Shown here piece by piece: positions 46,756 through 55,194 of a stretch of DNA of 64,000 nucleotides. This DNA is from JBCCFC01 sp965213595. Its GTDB lineage: Bacteria; Chloroflexota; Anaerolineae; Caldilineales; Caldilineaceae. The notes beneath the pieces were generated by a model. The model searched no databases. It was given only the letters and a program-made list of their open reading frames with translations, and was not told the DNA's origin. The DNA lies in contig CBDBZO010000006.1 of NCBI GenBank assembly GCA_965213595.1, forward strand, positions 372,001 to 436,000. Reading direction: 5' to 3'. Both the position numbers and the translations under genes were made by a program. Every line of letters starts with the position of its first letter. Position 1 is the first letter of the stretch.

Positions 46756-47916
46756 ATGAAGAGATTAAACCAAACACCGTTCACAGCAGGAGCGAACCGC
46801 TGGGCAAGTCGCCGGTGGCCGCTCGTCTTGCTGTTGATGGCCGCGCTGCTTGGGACTTTAGCTTGGGTGACGCTGCGCAATCGACAGCCCTCGGCGACGC
46901 TTGGCCCGCAGCAGACGGTGCAAACCACCAATGCCAAAATCGGCGTACACACGCGGCTAACGGACGAAGTGGAGCCGTGGAAGATCAAGCGCAGCCTGGA
47001 AATGGTGCGCGAGATGGGCGCGCCCTGGATCGTCGAATACTTTCCCTGGGCCTACGCCGAGCCCCGACCGGGCCGCTTCGACTGGGTGCACAGCGATCTC
47101 GTTGTCGACCACGCCGAGCGGCAGGGGCTGACGACGATTGCCCGCCTCGGCTTTGTGCCGGAGTGGGTGCAGCCGGAGCAAAGCTCGCCGCTCTACCTGG
47201 ACGCAGAGCATTTCGAGAAGTTTGGCCTTTACGCCGCGGAATTTGCCGCGCGCTACGCCGGGCGCGTTGACTATATTATCATCTGGAACGAGCCCAATCT
47301 CGCGCTCGAATGGGGTTTCCCGGACGAATCCTCGGATGCCTTTGCGGCCAAGTACGCCGAAATGCTGCGCGTGGTGACGCCGCTGATTCGCGCGGCCAAC
47401 CCCGACGTGCAAATTCTAGCTGGGGCGATGGCCCCCACGCTTGCCCCCGCCGGCAGCGCGGACGGCATCGACGACTTGCTTTTCCTCCAGCAGCTTTACG
47501 AAGCCGGGGCCGCACCCAATTTCGACGTGCTGGCGGCACACGCCTACGGCTGGTCCTTCCCGCCGGACGAGCCGCCCGCGCCGGACGCCATCAACTTTCG
47601 CCGCGTGGAGCTGCTGCGCGAGGTGATGGTGGCCCACGGCGACGGCGGCAAGCCCGTGATGATCACCGAAGGCGGCTGGAACGATCACCCGCGCTGGACG
47701 CGCGCCGTGCGCCCCGGCCAGCGCATCCAGTATACGCTGCGCGCTTACGAGCTGGCGCAAGAATGGCCCTGGATGGAGGCCGTGGCGCTCTGGGCCTTTC
47801 GCTACCCCTGGGATGCAAAGAGCTACCAGGATTACTACACCTTTGTGCGCACCGATTTTGAACCCAAGCCCATTTACTTGGAGGTGCAGCAGCGTGCGCG
47901 GAACGGAGCGGAGTGA
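46756..47916 (+). CDS. Membrane-anchored GH-A clan glycoside hydrolase (GH39/GH5-like)
   Basis: A 386-residue protein. One N-terminal transmembrane anchor (about 19-37, RWPLVLLLMAALLGTLAWVTL) puts the enzyme outside. The TIM barrel carries the clan GH-A acid/base in IIIWNEPNLALEW (Glu179) and the nucleophile in PVMITEGGWNDHPRW (Glu305). IGVHTRLTDEVEPWKIKRSLEMVREMGAPWIVEYFPWAYAEPRPGRFDW is the first part of the barrel. Substrate unknown. I used the ATG at 46756 (MKRLNQTPF), which begins the usual basic stretch before the anchor; a start at 46699 is possible. Confidence 0.87.
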   Translation: MKRLNQTPFTAGANRWASRRWPLVLLLMAALLGTLAWVTLRNRQPSATLGPQQTVQTTNAKIGVHTRLTDEVEPWKIKRSLEMVREMGAPWIVEYFPWAYAEPRPGRFDWVHSDLVVDHAERQGLTTIARLGFVPEWVQPEQSSPLYLDAEHFEKFGLYAAEFAARYAGRVDYIIIWNEPNLALEWGFPDESSDAFAAKYAEMLRVVTPLIRAANPDVQILAGAMAPTLAPAGSADGIDDLLFLQQLYEAGAAPNFDVLAAHAYGWSFPPDEPPAPDAINFRRVELLREVMVAHGDGGKPVMITEGGWNDHPRWTRAVRPGQRIQYTLRAYELAQEWPWMEAVALWAFRYPWDAKSYQDYYTFVRTDFEPKPIYLEVQQRARNGAE

Positions 47917-48079
47917 GGTACATTTATTTGCCCATTCCGTGTTGAAGCTGACAGTAAAGCACCCCGCTTCCGCTATGCTGAACAAAACAGACCACATCGC
48001 GCTCCTTTATTGCCGACGCCCAATCGCGCTTCCTTGCGGCTTCACCGATCGAGCCGTGCAACCGAGTGAACCTTTCGTC

Positions 48080-48448
48080 ATGCACAAATTATTTGTTGTC
48101 GAAGATCACGCCGTGGTGCGCCGCAGCTACGCGATGCTCTTTGCGCGGGCGGACGGGCTGGAGCTGGCAGGTGAAGCTGGGTCGGCGGCGGAGGCGCTGG
48201 AGGTGCTCTCTCAGGTCGAGCCGGATTTGGTGCTGGTGGACATTTCGCTGCCGGGCATGAGCGGCCTCGAATTGATTGAGCAGCTGCGTATTCAGTCAGC
48301 GTCGCTGCGCATGCTGGCCGTCACGGGCCACGATAGCGAAGTCTACCGCTGCGAAGCGCTGCGCGTGGGCGCCAACGGCTTTGTGAAAAAGCACGAGGGG
48401 GCCACGCGGCTGCTGGAAGCTATCTACGAAGAGTTGAACTCGCAGTAG
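48080..48448 (+). CDS. Receiver-only response regulator
   Basis: A 122-residue CheY-type receiver domain with no output domain: KLFVVEDHAVVRRSYAMLFARA (acidic pair), PDLVLVDISLPGMSGLELIEQL with the phospho-acceptor Asp54, the Thr of LAVTGHD and the Lys of FVKKHEG. It probably acts by protein interaction. No histidine kinase gene is adjacent. A longer upstream frame exists (from 47813) but carries no homology. A hairpin terminator follows 28 bases later. Confidence 0.9.
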   Translation: MHKLFVVEDHAVVRRSYAMLFARADGLELAGEAGSAAEALEVLSQVEPDLVLVDISLPGMSGLELIEQLRIQSASLRMLAVTGHDSEVYRCEALRVGANGFVKKHEGATRLLEAIYEELNSQ

Positions 48449-48476
48449 GCGCGTTTTTTGAATCGGCACGCAAGCG

Positions 48477-48524
48477 AAAAAGGGAGGGACACGAGCAGAT
48501 ATGTCGCTTGTGCCCCTCCCTTTT
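48477..48524 (+). terminator. Terminator of the receiver gene
   Basis: AAAAGGGAGGG (48477-48487) and CCCTCCCTTTT (48514-48524) form the base of a hairpin extended by ACACGAGC/GCTTGTGC, ending in a short T-run. Confidence 0.75.
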
Positions 48525-48594
48525 AAGATCGGCAATTGAACAAGTTGAGCAAAGGGGTATGGTAAGCAGCGGAACCAGCTTTCAAGGAACGACT

Positions 48595-48712
48595 CAACCT
48601 CCAACCCCCTCCCAACCTCCAACCCCCTCCCAATCTCCAACCCTCTCCCAACCTCCAACCCTCTCCCAACCTCCAACCCTCTCCCAACCTCCAACCCTCT
48701 CCCAACCTCCCC
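48595..48712. repeat. 18-bp tandem repeat array
   Basis: Unit close to CTCCAACCCTCTCCCAAC, about six to seven contiguous copies with minor changes near the start (CCCCCTCCCAAT). There are no spacers, so this is not a CRISPR array. It seems to be a local amplification of the arm of the GC-rich palindromic repeat that continues to about 48793. Confidence 0.85.
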
Positions 48713-48927
48713 CAGCCTGGGGAAGGAGCCGATCCTTCGTCTGCCCCGTGACGGCTCCCTCCCCACCGTGGGGAGGGCTGGGGTGGGGTGAAACGACGCC
48801 CTTCTGCTCAGGTTAATTAATTTCCATCCCTTGTTTCTTCAAGGAATTGTGCAATAGACCCGCTCTGGCCTCCCTCTGACAAGCTCAGGACAAGCGACGG
48901 AGCTCAGCTATCGCTGGTGTTGGTCTC
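48713..48927. other. GC-rich palindromic repeat and spacer before the VanW gene
   Basis: It holds CCCCCAGCCTGGGGAAGGAG, GGGGAGGGCTGGGGTGGGG and a TCTGACAAGCTCAGGACAAG segment. No gene seen. Confidence 0.5.
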
Positions 48928-50814
48928 CTATTCCCCCCCGCTCTCCGGAATTTCCACCCCGGTGCCGACTTTGTACACCGCCTGCCACGGGCGATAGGTG
49001 CTGACTAGCGTCTCCGTGCGCGTCCCGCCATTTTCACGGATCGTGCGCGCAATCGAGACCGTCTTGCCGTCCGCCTGCCACTCGGTCTGCTCGATGGCGT
49101 CCGCCGCCAGCGACTCGTCGCGCACGTAGCGCGGCGGCTCCGGCTGTTCGACGTCCGTTACCTCGCGCTCGCCGACAATCACCTCGCGCGCGGGCTTTGT
49201 GCCGTAAAAATCAAAGTGCATGACGCCGTTCGCGCCATCGACCACCGGGTCTATCAGGAGATAGGCGCCCGTGTCGTTGCGAAATTTGAAGTCGACGGTG
49301 GGCGTGTAAATCGTGGCGTCCAGCCCCGGCTCGCCGTACCAGCTGACTTCGTAGCCGTGGTTGTAGCGCTCGACAATCGGGAAGCCGCCAAAGTAAGCCG
49401 CGCGAAAGACCGTGGTGCTCACCTGGCAGACGCCGCCGCCGATGCCGACCGCCGTTGTGTCGCCCGCGATCACAAGCGAATCCTCAAAGCCGGTGGCGGA
49501 GGAAATGTCCTCGACAAAGCGGTTAAAGCTAAACAGCCCGCCCGGCGGAATCACCACGCCCTCAAATTTCTCGGCGGCGACTTCGATATTGCGGACGCGC
49601 GCCGCGCTGCTGCCCGCAAAGTAGGATGAGCCGCGCACAACCAGCTCGCGGATGCCCATCGCGCCCACGGCGTTGGAATCGACGGCGGGGGCCAGCGGCT
49701 CGATCACGAGCGAGGCGGTCAAGTCCGGCTGGTTGCTGGTGTGCCCAATCGAGAGCGCCTCGCGCAGCGAGGCCACCGTCGCCGCCGCGTTGAGCTGGCG
49801 CCCGGCCCGGCTCGGCTGCACCACAACCGGCCCCTGCGAAGCGGCGTCCCAGCGCAGGCGGGCATCGCGTGCGGGCACGCTCACCTGCGACGCCCAGCCC
49901 TCAACCAGCGCCGTCAGCGCCGCCTCGTCCACCTGGAGGCGACCGTCGCTGACGGCGGTGATGGCGTTGAGCTGGGCGGGGTCCAGCGCAAACGCGGTGC
50001 CGCTCGCGCCATCGCGCGCCACCAGCGGGCGGGTGATGCGGATCGCGGCGTCGGCGTCGGCGGCTGGGTTTGCGGTCGAGTCCGCTGTCGCCGGATCGGG
50101 CGAGAGGGTGGTCGCAATGGGGGCGATTTCCAGCGTGTGCAAGGGCACGGCGAGCGGCTGCGCGCTGCCTTCGTGCTCGTGCAGCGCCGCCATCACCGCT
50201 TCGACCGTCGCCGCCACGTCCACCTCCAGGCCGGGCTGGGCGGCGATGGTCACGTCGCCGGCCTGGCTGGCGGGGCGCGGCGACCGGCGCACCTGGCTCG
50301 CCACCGTTTCCACGGAGGCGCGCAGCCGTGCTTCGTCCGGCACGGCGGCCAGCGTCACCGCTTCGCCGCTCAAGAGCGTGGCAGCCTGCGTGCGCAGCCG
50401 CGCCCGCCAATCCCCCGCGCGCCCCACCAGATAGGCGCGGTTGACGGCGTCCAGCAGCTCGGCCTGGGCGACTTTTTCTCCCGCTGCGTCCACGTCCAGC
50501 GCCAGCGGCCACTGCTCGCCCGCGTAGCGCAGGCTCACGGTGGGCAGCGGGGCGTCGACGGGCTGCGCGCTCAGCTGCTGCATCGCCGCGGCCCGCGTCA
50601 GCCCGCCCACCGGCACGTCGCCGATGGTGACGCCGCCGTAGATGCGCTGGGCGTGCCAAAACTGCCACGTGCCCAGCGCGATCAGCCCCGTTACCAGCAG
50701 CAGCGCGAAGAAAATGGCGACAAAGTCGAGCGGCGTGCGCTGGAGCCGCGGTCGCCCCATGGGCTGGCCGGGCGTGCGGTCGGTGGGGAAGGGGTGGGTA
50801 GTGTAGACGGACAT
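48928..50814 (-). CDS. VanW family protein with peptidoglycan-binding-like domains
   Basis: A 628-residue membrane-anchored surface protein. One helix at about 29-50 (FVAIFFALLLVTGLIALGTWQFW) is followed by GGVTIGDVPVGGLTRAAAMQQLSA and two PG_binding_4-like modules (to about 385). The VanW domain (about 390-520) comes next: NIEVAAEKFEGVVIPPGGLFSFNRFVEDISSATGFEDSLVIAGDTTAVGIGGGVCQVSTTVFRAAYFGGFPIVERYNHGYEVSWYGEPGLDATIY, with the conserved GGGVCQVST. The tail resembles a G5-type beta domain. Probably acts on or binds the cell wall; activity unknown. Confidence 0.9.
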   Translation of the reverse strand: MSVYTTHPFPTDRTPGQPMGRPRLQRTPLDFVAIFFALLLVTGLIALGTWQFWHAQRIYGGVTIGDVPVGGLTRAAAMQQLSAQPVDAPLPTVSLRYAGEQWPLALDVDAAGEKVAQAELLDAVNRAYLVGRAGDWRARLRTQAATLLSGEAVTLAAVPDEARLRASVETVASQVRRSPRPASQAGDVTIAAQPGLEVDVAATVEAVMAALHEHEGSAQPLAVPLHTLEIAPIATTLSPDPATADSTANPAADADAAIRITRPLVARDGASGTAFALDPAQLNAITAVSDGRLQVDEAALTALVEGWASQVSVPARDARLRWDAASQGPVVVQPSRAGRQLNAAATVASLREALSIGHTSNQPDLTASLVIEPLAPAVDSNAVGAMGIRELVVRGSSYFAGSSAARVRNIEVAAEKFEGVVIPPGGLFSFNRFVEDISSATGFEDSLVIAGDTTAVGIGGGVCQVSTTVFRAAYFGGFPIVERYNHGYEVSWYGEPGLDATIYTPTVDFKFRNDTGAYLLIDPVVDGANGVMHFDFYGTKPAREVIVGEREVTDVEQPEPPRYVRDESLAADAIEQTEWQADGKTVSIARTIRENGGTRTETLVSTYRPWQAVYKVGTGVEIPESGGE

Positions 50815-50830
50815 GGGTGGAAGTTAGCGT

Positions 50831-50859
50831 TTGGTAATTGGTGATTGGTAATTGGTTGG
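50831..50859. repeat. Heptameric tandem repeat
   Basis: TGGTAAT/TGGTGAT units in a row (TTGGTAATTGGTGATTGGTAA), upstream of the VanW gene. Similar heptamer tracts occur in uvrC, in the YfhO-like gene and around 57185-57220. Confidence 0.6.
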
Positions 50860-50958
50860 CTCGTGGGCGGCGTTTTGGTGCGGTGCAGAGGTCGGTGGTG
50901 GGCCAAGCAAGGCGTTGGTCGACGTAGCTGGTCCTAGATTGAGTGAATAGGTGGACTA

Positions 50959-51024
50959 GCGTCCCCGGCACGCGCCAAACGAGGCGAGGTAGACGAAGAA
51001 AGATGTGGCGCGTGCCGGGGACGC
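50959..51024. terminator. Perfect 19-bp stem hairpin downstream of the GT-C gene
   Basis: GCGTCCCCGGCACGCGCCA (50959-50977) and TGGCGCGTGCCGGGGACGC (51006-51024) pair exactly. It lies 37 bases past the stop of the GT-C-like gene and could end its transcript. No T-run, so a palindromic repeat is the alternative. Confidence 0.65.
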
Positions 51025-51061
51025 GGCTTGGCGTAATTTACATAAATCCAATGGTACTCTA

Positions 51062-52765
51062 TCACGCGCCCGGGCTTAAATTTTGTGGGATTGCCCACAG
51101 CGCGTTGATCAAATTGAGCACAAAGAGCAGCGCAAAGGGCAGGGCAAAGACAGCGCTCCGCAGCGTGCGCAGCGTCCGCTCGCCGCCCGCGGAGCGAGCG
51201 GCGCGGCGCAGCGACGGCGGCAGGCGGCGGCCCAGCCAGTGAAAGGTCTGCGAGTGCAGGCGCGGGGGCCGGGCGTTGGCCAGCAGCGCGGGCTGGGCCA
51301 GCAGCACCAGCGCCGTGCCGCCGATAATCAGCAGATTCCACTCGCTTAGATTTCCCGTGTAGAGGCCAGAAATCAGGATCGAAGCGGCCAGCACGGCGGC
51401 CAGCCCGCCCGTGGCAATGCCCTGGGCGGGCTGGAGCACCTCGCGCCAGCCGAGGGCAAAAAAGGTGGCGAGCGGCAGCAGCGCCCAAAAAAAGTAGCGC
51501 CCCTGGTGCTGCACAAACTTTGCGTTGTAGGCCACGTAGCTGGCCGCCGCCGCCAGAATCAGCACGCCGAAAAAGGCGAGCATCCAGCGCTGAAAGGCGC
51601 TCATGCCCGTATCGGGCGGCCCCAGGATCAGCCGCACCAGCGCCCACAGCAGCCCTAGCAACACCACAATCGAAAAGACGAGCACGGCGGTGTAGACGCG
51701 CTCGTCCATCGGCAGGCTGAGCCAGCCAAAGACGCCCCAGAAGCTGCGAAAGGTGAGCGTAAAGGCGCGGTCGAAATAAGGGCCCAATCCTTCGCGCGCG
51801 ATCCAGTCGAGCGTCTGCGGCTGCCCGGCGACGACCCGATCGTGGAAGGCCAGCGCCAGCGGATCAAAGCCTGGGTAGCGGCGCAGGTTGCGCAGCCAAA
51901 TCGGCAGCGCCAGCAGGGCGGCCGGGCCCACCAGCCAGAGCGTCGCCGCCGCGGCGCGCCAGAGCGGGTAGCGCAGCCGCCGCCACAGCACGAGCCCGAC
52001 GGTGGCGGCGGCGATCGCGAGCAGCACGTAGGCATAAATTTTCGTCAGCAGCCCCAGCCCCAGGACGACCCCCAGCCAAACGAATTCGCGCCGCTGCTGG
52101 TTCCGCAGCGGTTCGTCGGTCGGTTGATTAGCCCCCAGCGAGGCAGCGAGATCGGCATCCCACAGGTGGCGGCGCAGCCAGTGCAGCAGACCGAGCAGCG
52201 CCAGCGCAACGAGCAAATTTGCCAGCGCATCGTTGTTCACCGCCGCCGTCATCGCTACGTGCATGGGCAGGGTGGCGGCAAAGGTGGTCGCGCCCACCGT
52301 CAGCAGCGCGCGATCGGGGAAGATCACCTCCACGCTGCGGTAAAAGAGCCACAGCGTCACCGCGCCGAGCAGGACGCTGTAGAGGCGCAGCACGAGCAGG
52401 CTGCCGCCGCCCAGCCAAAAGAAGGGCGTTGCCGTCAGATAATAGAGCGGCGGCTGGTACATCTCGTAGCGAAAGGGTGCGATCACGGCGGCGCGCTGGC
52501 CGCTAAAGCGACGGCTGATGATGCGCGCCTGGCTCACGCTGTCGTAGTCGCCCTGCGCCAGCGTGGGCAGGCGGCGCTCTTGGGCGAGGTAGGCGATGTA
52601 GTTGTAATGAGCCGGTTCGTCCGGCGCTTGCCAGGCGGGGGTGCGCACGGCGTAGAGCGTGGCCGAAACGAGATAGAGCGCCAGGATCGCGACCAGCCAG
52701 CGGCGCGGTCGCTGAATGTAGAGGGAATCAAATGGGGTAGGGGGCGGCGGGTAGGCGCTGGCCAT
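51062..52765 (-). CDS. GT-C-type membrane glycosyltransferase-like protein (DUF2142-like)
   Basis: A 567-residue polytopic membrane protein with about eleven helices. The first extracytoplasmic loop shows TPAWQAPDEPAHYNYIAYLAQERRLPTL, the acidic DEPxH motif of DUF2142/GT-C proteins, followed by RYEMYQPPLYYL. Members transfer sugars from lipid carriers outside the membrane; acceptor and donor are unknown. A Pro-rich N-terminus precedes helix 1 (about 22-42). It lies 15 bases downstream of the LysM lipoprotein gene on the same strand, suggesting one transcript for envelope proteins. Confidence 0.85.
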   Translation of the reverse strand: MASAYPPPPTPFDSLYIQRPRRWLVAILALYLVSATLYAVRTPAWQAPDEPAHYNYIAYLAQERRLPTLAQGDYDSVSQARIISRRFSGQRAAVIAPFRYEMYQPPLYYLTATPFFWLGGGSLLVLRLYSVLLGAVTLWLFYRSVEVIFPDRALLTVGATTFAATLPMHVAMTAAVNNDALANLLVALALLGLLHWLRRHLWDADLAASLGANQPTDEPLRNQQRREFVWLGVVLGLGLLTKIYAYVLLAIAAATVGLVLWRRLRYPLWRAAAATLWLVGPAALLALPIWLRNLRRYPGFDPLALAFHDRVVAGQPQTLDWIAREGLGPYFDRAFTLTFRSFWGVFGWLSLPMDERVYTAVLVFSIVVLLGLLWALVRLILGPPDTGMSAFQRWMLAFFGVLILAAAASYVAYNAKFVQHQGRYFFWALLPLATFFALGWREVLQPAQGIATGGLAAVLAASILISGLYTGNLSEWNLLIIGGTALVLLAQPALLANARPPRLHSQTFHWLGRRLPPSLRRAARSAGGERTLRTLRSAVFALPFALLFVLNLINALWAIPQNLSPGA

Positions 52766-52780
52766 GGCTTCAATGTGCCC

Positions 52781-53914
52781 CTACGGCTGCGGGATCACCA
52801 ACACCTGGCCCGGATCGAGAAAGTTGGGGTTGGCAATGTCGTTGGCCTCGATGATCTGCTGCTGCGTGACGCCAAAGCTGACGGCAATGCCGCCCAGCGT
52901 GTCGCCCGCCTGCACGGTGTAGGTCTCCTGCGTCGCCAGCTCGACTTCGCGCTGGGAGACGCCCGGAATAATCAACTCCTGGCCGGGGCGAATGATGTTG
53001 GCGTTTTGCAATCCGTTGGCCGCTGCAATCTCCGCGGCGGAGACGCCGTACAGCTGGGCGATTGCCCCCAGCTGCTCGCCCGGCTGCACAACGTGTGTGG
53101 CCTGCGCACCGGCAGCCGCTGGCGCGTCGTCGGTATCCGTCGCTGCGCCGTCGTCTCCGGCATCGCCCCCGCTGTCGTCCCCGCTGTCGACAGCGGCCTG
53201 CGTGTTTTCCACGCCGGGAATCAGCAGCGTTTGGCCGGGCTGTAAATTGTTGGGGTCCGAAAGCGAATTGGCGCTGAGCAGCGTCGTTTGGTCGACGCCA
53301 AACTGTTGGGCGATGGTGCCGAGCGCGTCGCCGGCCTGCACGGTGTATTCAAAGGGCGGCGGGGTCGGCGTGGGCAAGCCCCGCTGCGAAATGCCGGGGA
53401 CCGAGGGCACGCGAATCTCCTGCGCCACGAGGATGTCGCTGCTGCGCAGGTAATTCAGTTCGCGAATCGTCGCCACATCCGTGCCAAACTTTTCCGCTAC
53501 CGTGCCGATACTGTCCCCCACCTCGACAATGTAGATAAAGGTGTCGTTGACGGTGGGCGTCGGCGTGGCCTCGGCCTGCGCTGCCGCCTCGTTTGGGGTG
53601 GTGACCAGCTCGTCCGGCAGCGAAATGCCCAGCGAGCCGCTGAGGGCCGTATCGCTTAGCACAACGGTCAGCGTATCGCTGGTGGCCTCGGTGGTGCTGC
53701 CGGACACTTCGACGGAGATCGTCCCCGTGTCGACCTGCGTGCCGCTAATTGGCTCGGTGGCCTGCGCCCCGGTGGCGACATCCCCCACGTCGACCGTTGG
53801 CTCCGAGGTGGCGCGGTCGCGCGTGCAGCCGATCAGCGCGACGAGAAGCAGCGCAGCGGCCAGCGTTATCGTGAAGCGGGTGGAGCCGCGGAGCGGCGGA
53901 AAGTTGGCGAACAT
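52781..53914 (-). CDS. Lipoprotein with four LysM domains
   Basis: A 377-residue secreted lipoprotein (lipobox LIGC, Cys30) with four LysM modules. They are FIYIVEVGDSIGTVAEKFG..., FEYTVQAGDALGTIAQQFG..., THVVQPGEQLGAIAQLYG... and ETYTVQAGDTLGGIAVSFG..., each ending IPxV or IP. Linkers are Thr/Asp/Ala-rich, and an acidic one (DSGDDSGGDAGDDGAATD) sits between modules 2 and 3. LysM binds N-acetylglucosamine polymers, so it probably attaches to peptidoglycan. No catalytic domain is present. Confidence 0.92.
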   Translation of the reverse strand: MFANFPPLRGSTRFTITLAAALLLVALIGCTRDRATSEPTVDVGDVATGAQATEPISGTQVDTGTISVEVSGSTTEATSDTLTVVLSDTALSGSLGISLPDELVTTPNEAAAQAEATPTPTVNDTFIYIVEVGDSIGTVAEKFGTDVATIRELNYLRSSDILVAQEIRVPSVPGISQRGLPTPTPPPFEYTVQAGDALGTIAQQFGVDQTTLLSANSLSDPNNLQPGQTLLIPGVENTQAAVDSGDDSGGDAGDDGAATDTDDAPAAAGAQATHVVQPGEQLGAIAQLYGVSAAEIAAANGLQNANIIRPGQELIIPGVSQREVELATQETYTVQAGDTLGGIAVSFGVTQQQIIEANDIANPNFLDPGQVLVIPQP

Positions 53915-54032
53915 CTGGTGGCCCTAACTTGGGGATCGGCGGTGCGGGTTGGCGAGAACTGATTGGATGATAGCACAGTTGGAGGGGACGGCGCAAAGGG
54001 CGAAACGGCGGGGGGTTGCCTCCATGGCACGT

Positions 54033-54935
54033 CTAGCGCAGCAGTTGATTCACCGTGATCGCGGCGGAGACGACAAAGAGCAACATGCCCAGGTTGAAGG
54101 CCCAAATGCCAAAGAGCAGCGCGATCACGCCGCCGAGCACCGTGCCCAGCGTGATGCCCGCCACAGCGAAGTAGCGCAGCCGCCGACCGCGCCGCTTGCC
54201 CACGGCGCGGCGCACAATCTGCGCCACGATGCCGCCCGCGCTGGGCCCGGCCACAATGGCAATGATGATGCCAAAGATAAAGAGCTGGCCCAGCAGCGCG
54301 CCGACAATCGGCGTCGCAATCGCCGCGACGAGCAGCGCCGTGCTAAAGGCAATCGGGTTGTCGCGCGTTTCGGCGTTGAAGTAGTTGTCCTGCACGCCGC
54401 GGATGCACTCCGGGCAGCGGTAGCCAACATCCGTCAGGTTGGCGCACTTCATGCAGATGGGCTTGCCGCAGCGGTTGCAGCGCAGCAGCGTTTCGCGGTC
54501 GGGGTGGTTGGCGCAGTAAAGCGTTTCAATTTCGCCGGCCACTTCGCTGGCCGCGCCATCGTTCCCATCGCTGGTGGGCAGGGCGGCGACCTCCGTCAGC
54601 GGCGTGCCCGCGGCGTTGCTGGCCTGCGGCACGGTCTCGTGCATTTCGCCTTCGCTGACCTCGACGGTGGCGTAGTCGCGCTGTGTGTGGAGCCCCTCTG
54701 CTTCGTCGTAAGCAGCGCGGCGGCGCGGATCGCCCAGCGTGTAGTACGCCTTGGCCAGCGCCTCGACGCGCGCCCCGTCGCCCGCAGCCTCGGCTTTCTC
54801 GCGCAGCCGCTCGTAGACGGCCTCGATCACGATATCAGACGCGCCGGGGTCGATCTCCAAAAGCTGGTAGTAACTCTTTTCGCTGGAGAGAGCCGCTATT
54901 GATTTCGCCGTCGGCTCAAAAGTGTTTTCCGCCAT
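54033..54935 (-). CDS. J-like domain, zinc-ribbon and transmembrane protein
   Basis: A 300-residue protein. The first part resembles a DnaJ domain (SYYQLLEIDPGASDIVIEAVYERLREKAEA then LAKAYYTLGDPRRRAAYDEAEG), but the HPD tripeptide needed to stimulate Hsp70 is absent. A B-box-like zinc-binding cluster follows: YCANHPDRETLLRCNRCGKPICMKCANLTDVGYRCPECIRG (eight Cys or His). The last third has three or four hydrophobic helices. Likely a membrane scaffold; function unknown. The ATG at 54935 is used, since a longer frame would run into the repeat element at 54947. Confidence 0.82.
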   Translation of the reverse strand: MAENTFEPTAKSIAALSSEKSYYQLLEIDPGASDIVIEAVYERLREKAEAAGDGARVEALAKAYYTLGDPRRRAAYDEAEGLHTQRDYATVEVSEGEMHETVPQASNAAGTPLTEVAALPTSDGNDGAASEVAGEIETLYCANHPDRETLLRCNRCGKPICMKCANLTDVGYRCPECIRGVQDNYFNAETRDNPIAFSTALLVAAIATPIVGALLGQLFIFGIIIAIVAGPSAGGIVAQIVRRAVGKRRGRRLRYFAVAGITLGTVLGGVIALLFGIWAFNLGMLLFVVSAAITVNQLLR

Positions 54936-54946
54936 GATATGCTTAG

Positions 54947-55056
54947 GTAGGTCACCTTTGCTCCGCAAGGTGACGAAAGTCGTCGGCCCAGCCGGATTTG
55001 GGATCACCTGCCGGGTTAAGTTGCGAACGTCACATAGCGGAGCATATGTGACCTAC
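54947..55056. repeat. Two-hairpin MITE-like element, copy 2
   Basis: The ends match copy 1. Left hairpin GTCACCTT/AAGGTGAC closes loop TGCTCCGC (54959-54966). Right hairpin GTCACATA/TATGTGAC closes loop GCGGAGCA (55037-55044). The interior differs from the others. 26 bases separate it from copy 3. Confidence 0.85.
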
Positions 55057-55082
55057 AACTCCGCCATAATGTTGTCAACATT

Positions 55083-55192
55083 GTAGGTCACCTTTGCTCC
55101 GCAAGGTGACAAAGATGGCTGACCCAATCCGGTTCAAAATTTCCTACCGGGTCAAATTATGAACGTCACGTAGCGGAGCATACGTGACCTAC
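55083..55192. repeat. Two-hairpin MITE-like element, copy 3 with compensatory change
   Basis: Same ends and loops (TGCTCCGC at 55095-55102, GCGGAGCA at 55173-55180). The right stem reads GTCACGTA/TACGTGAC instead of GTCACATA/TATGTGAC: both sides changed together, keeping the pair. The interior, including GACCCAATCCGGTTCAAAAT, differs moderately from copy 2. Confidence 0.85.
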
Positions 55193-55194
55193 GA

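Noticed and set aside
47813..48079. N-terminal extension of the receiver protein
   Set aside because: The extra 89 residues show no fold pattern and overlap the end of the hydrolase gene; receiver homology begins at the ATG at 48080.
48595..48712. Possible CRISPR array
   Set aside because: Repeat units are contiguous, without spacers, and no cas genes are present.
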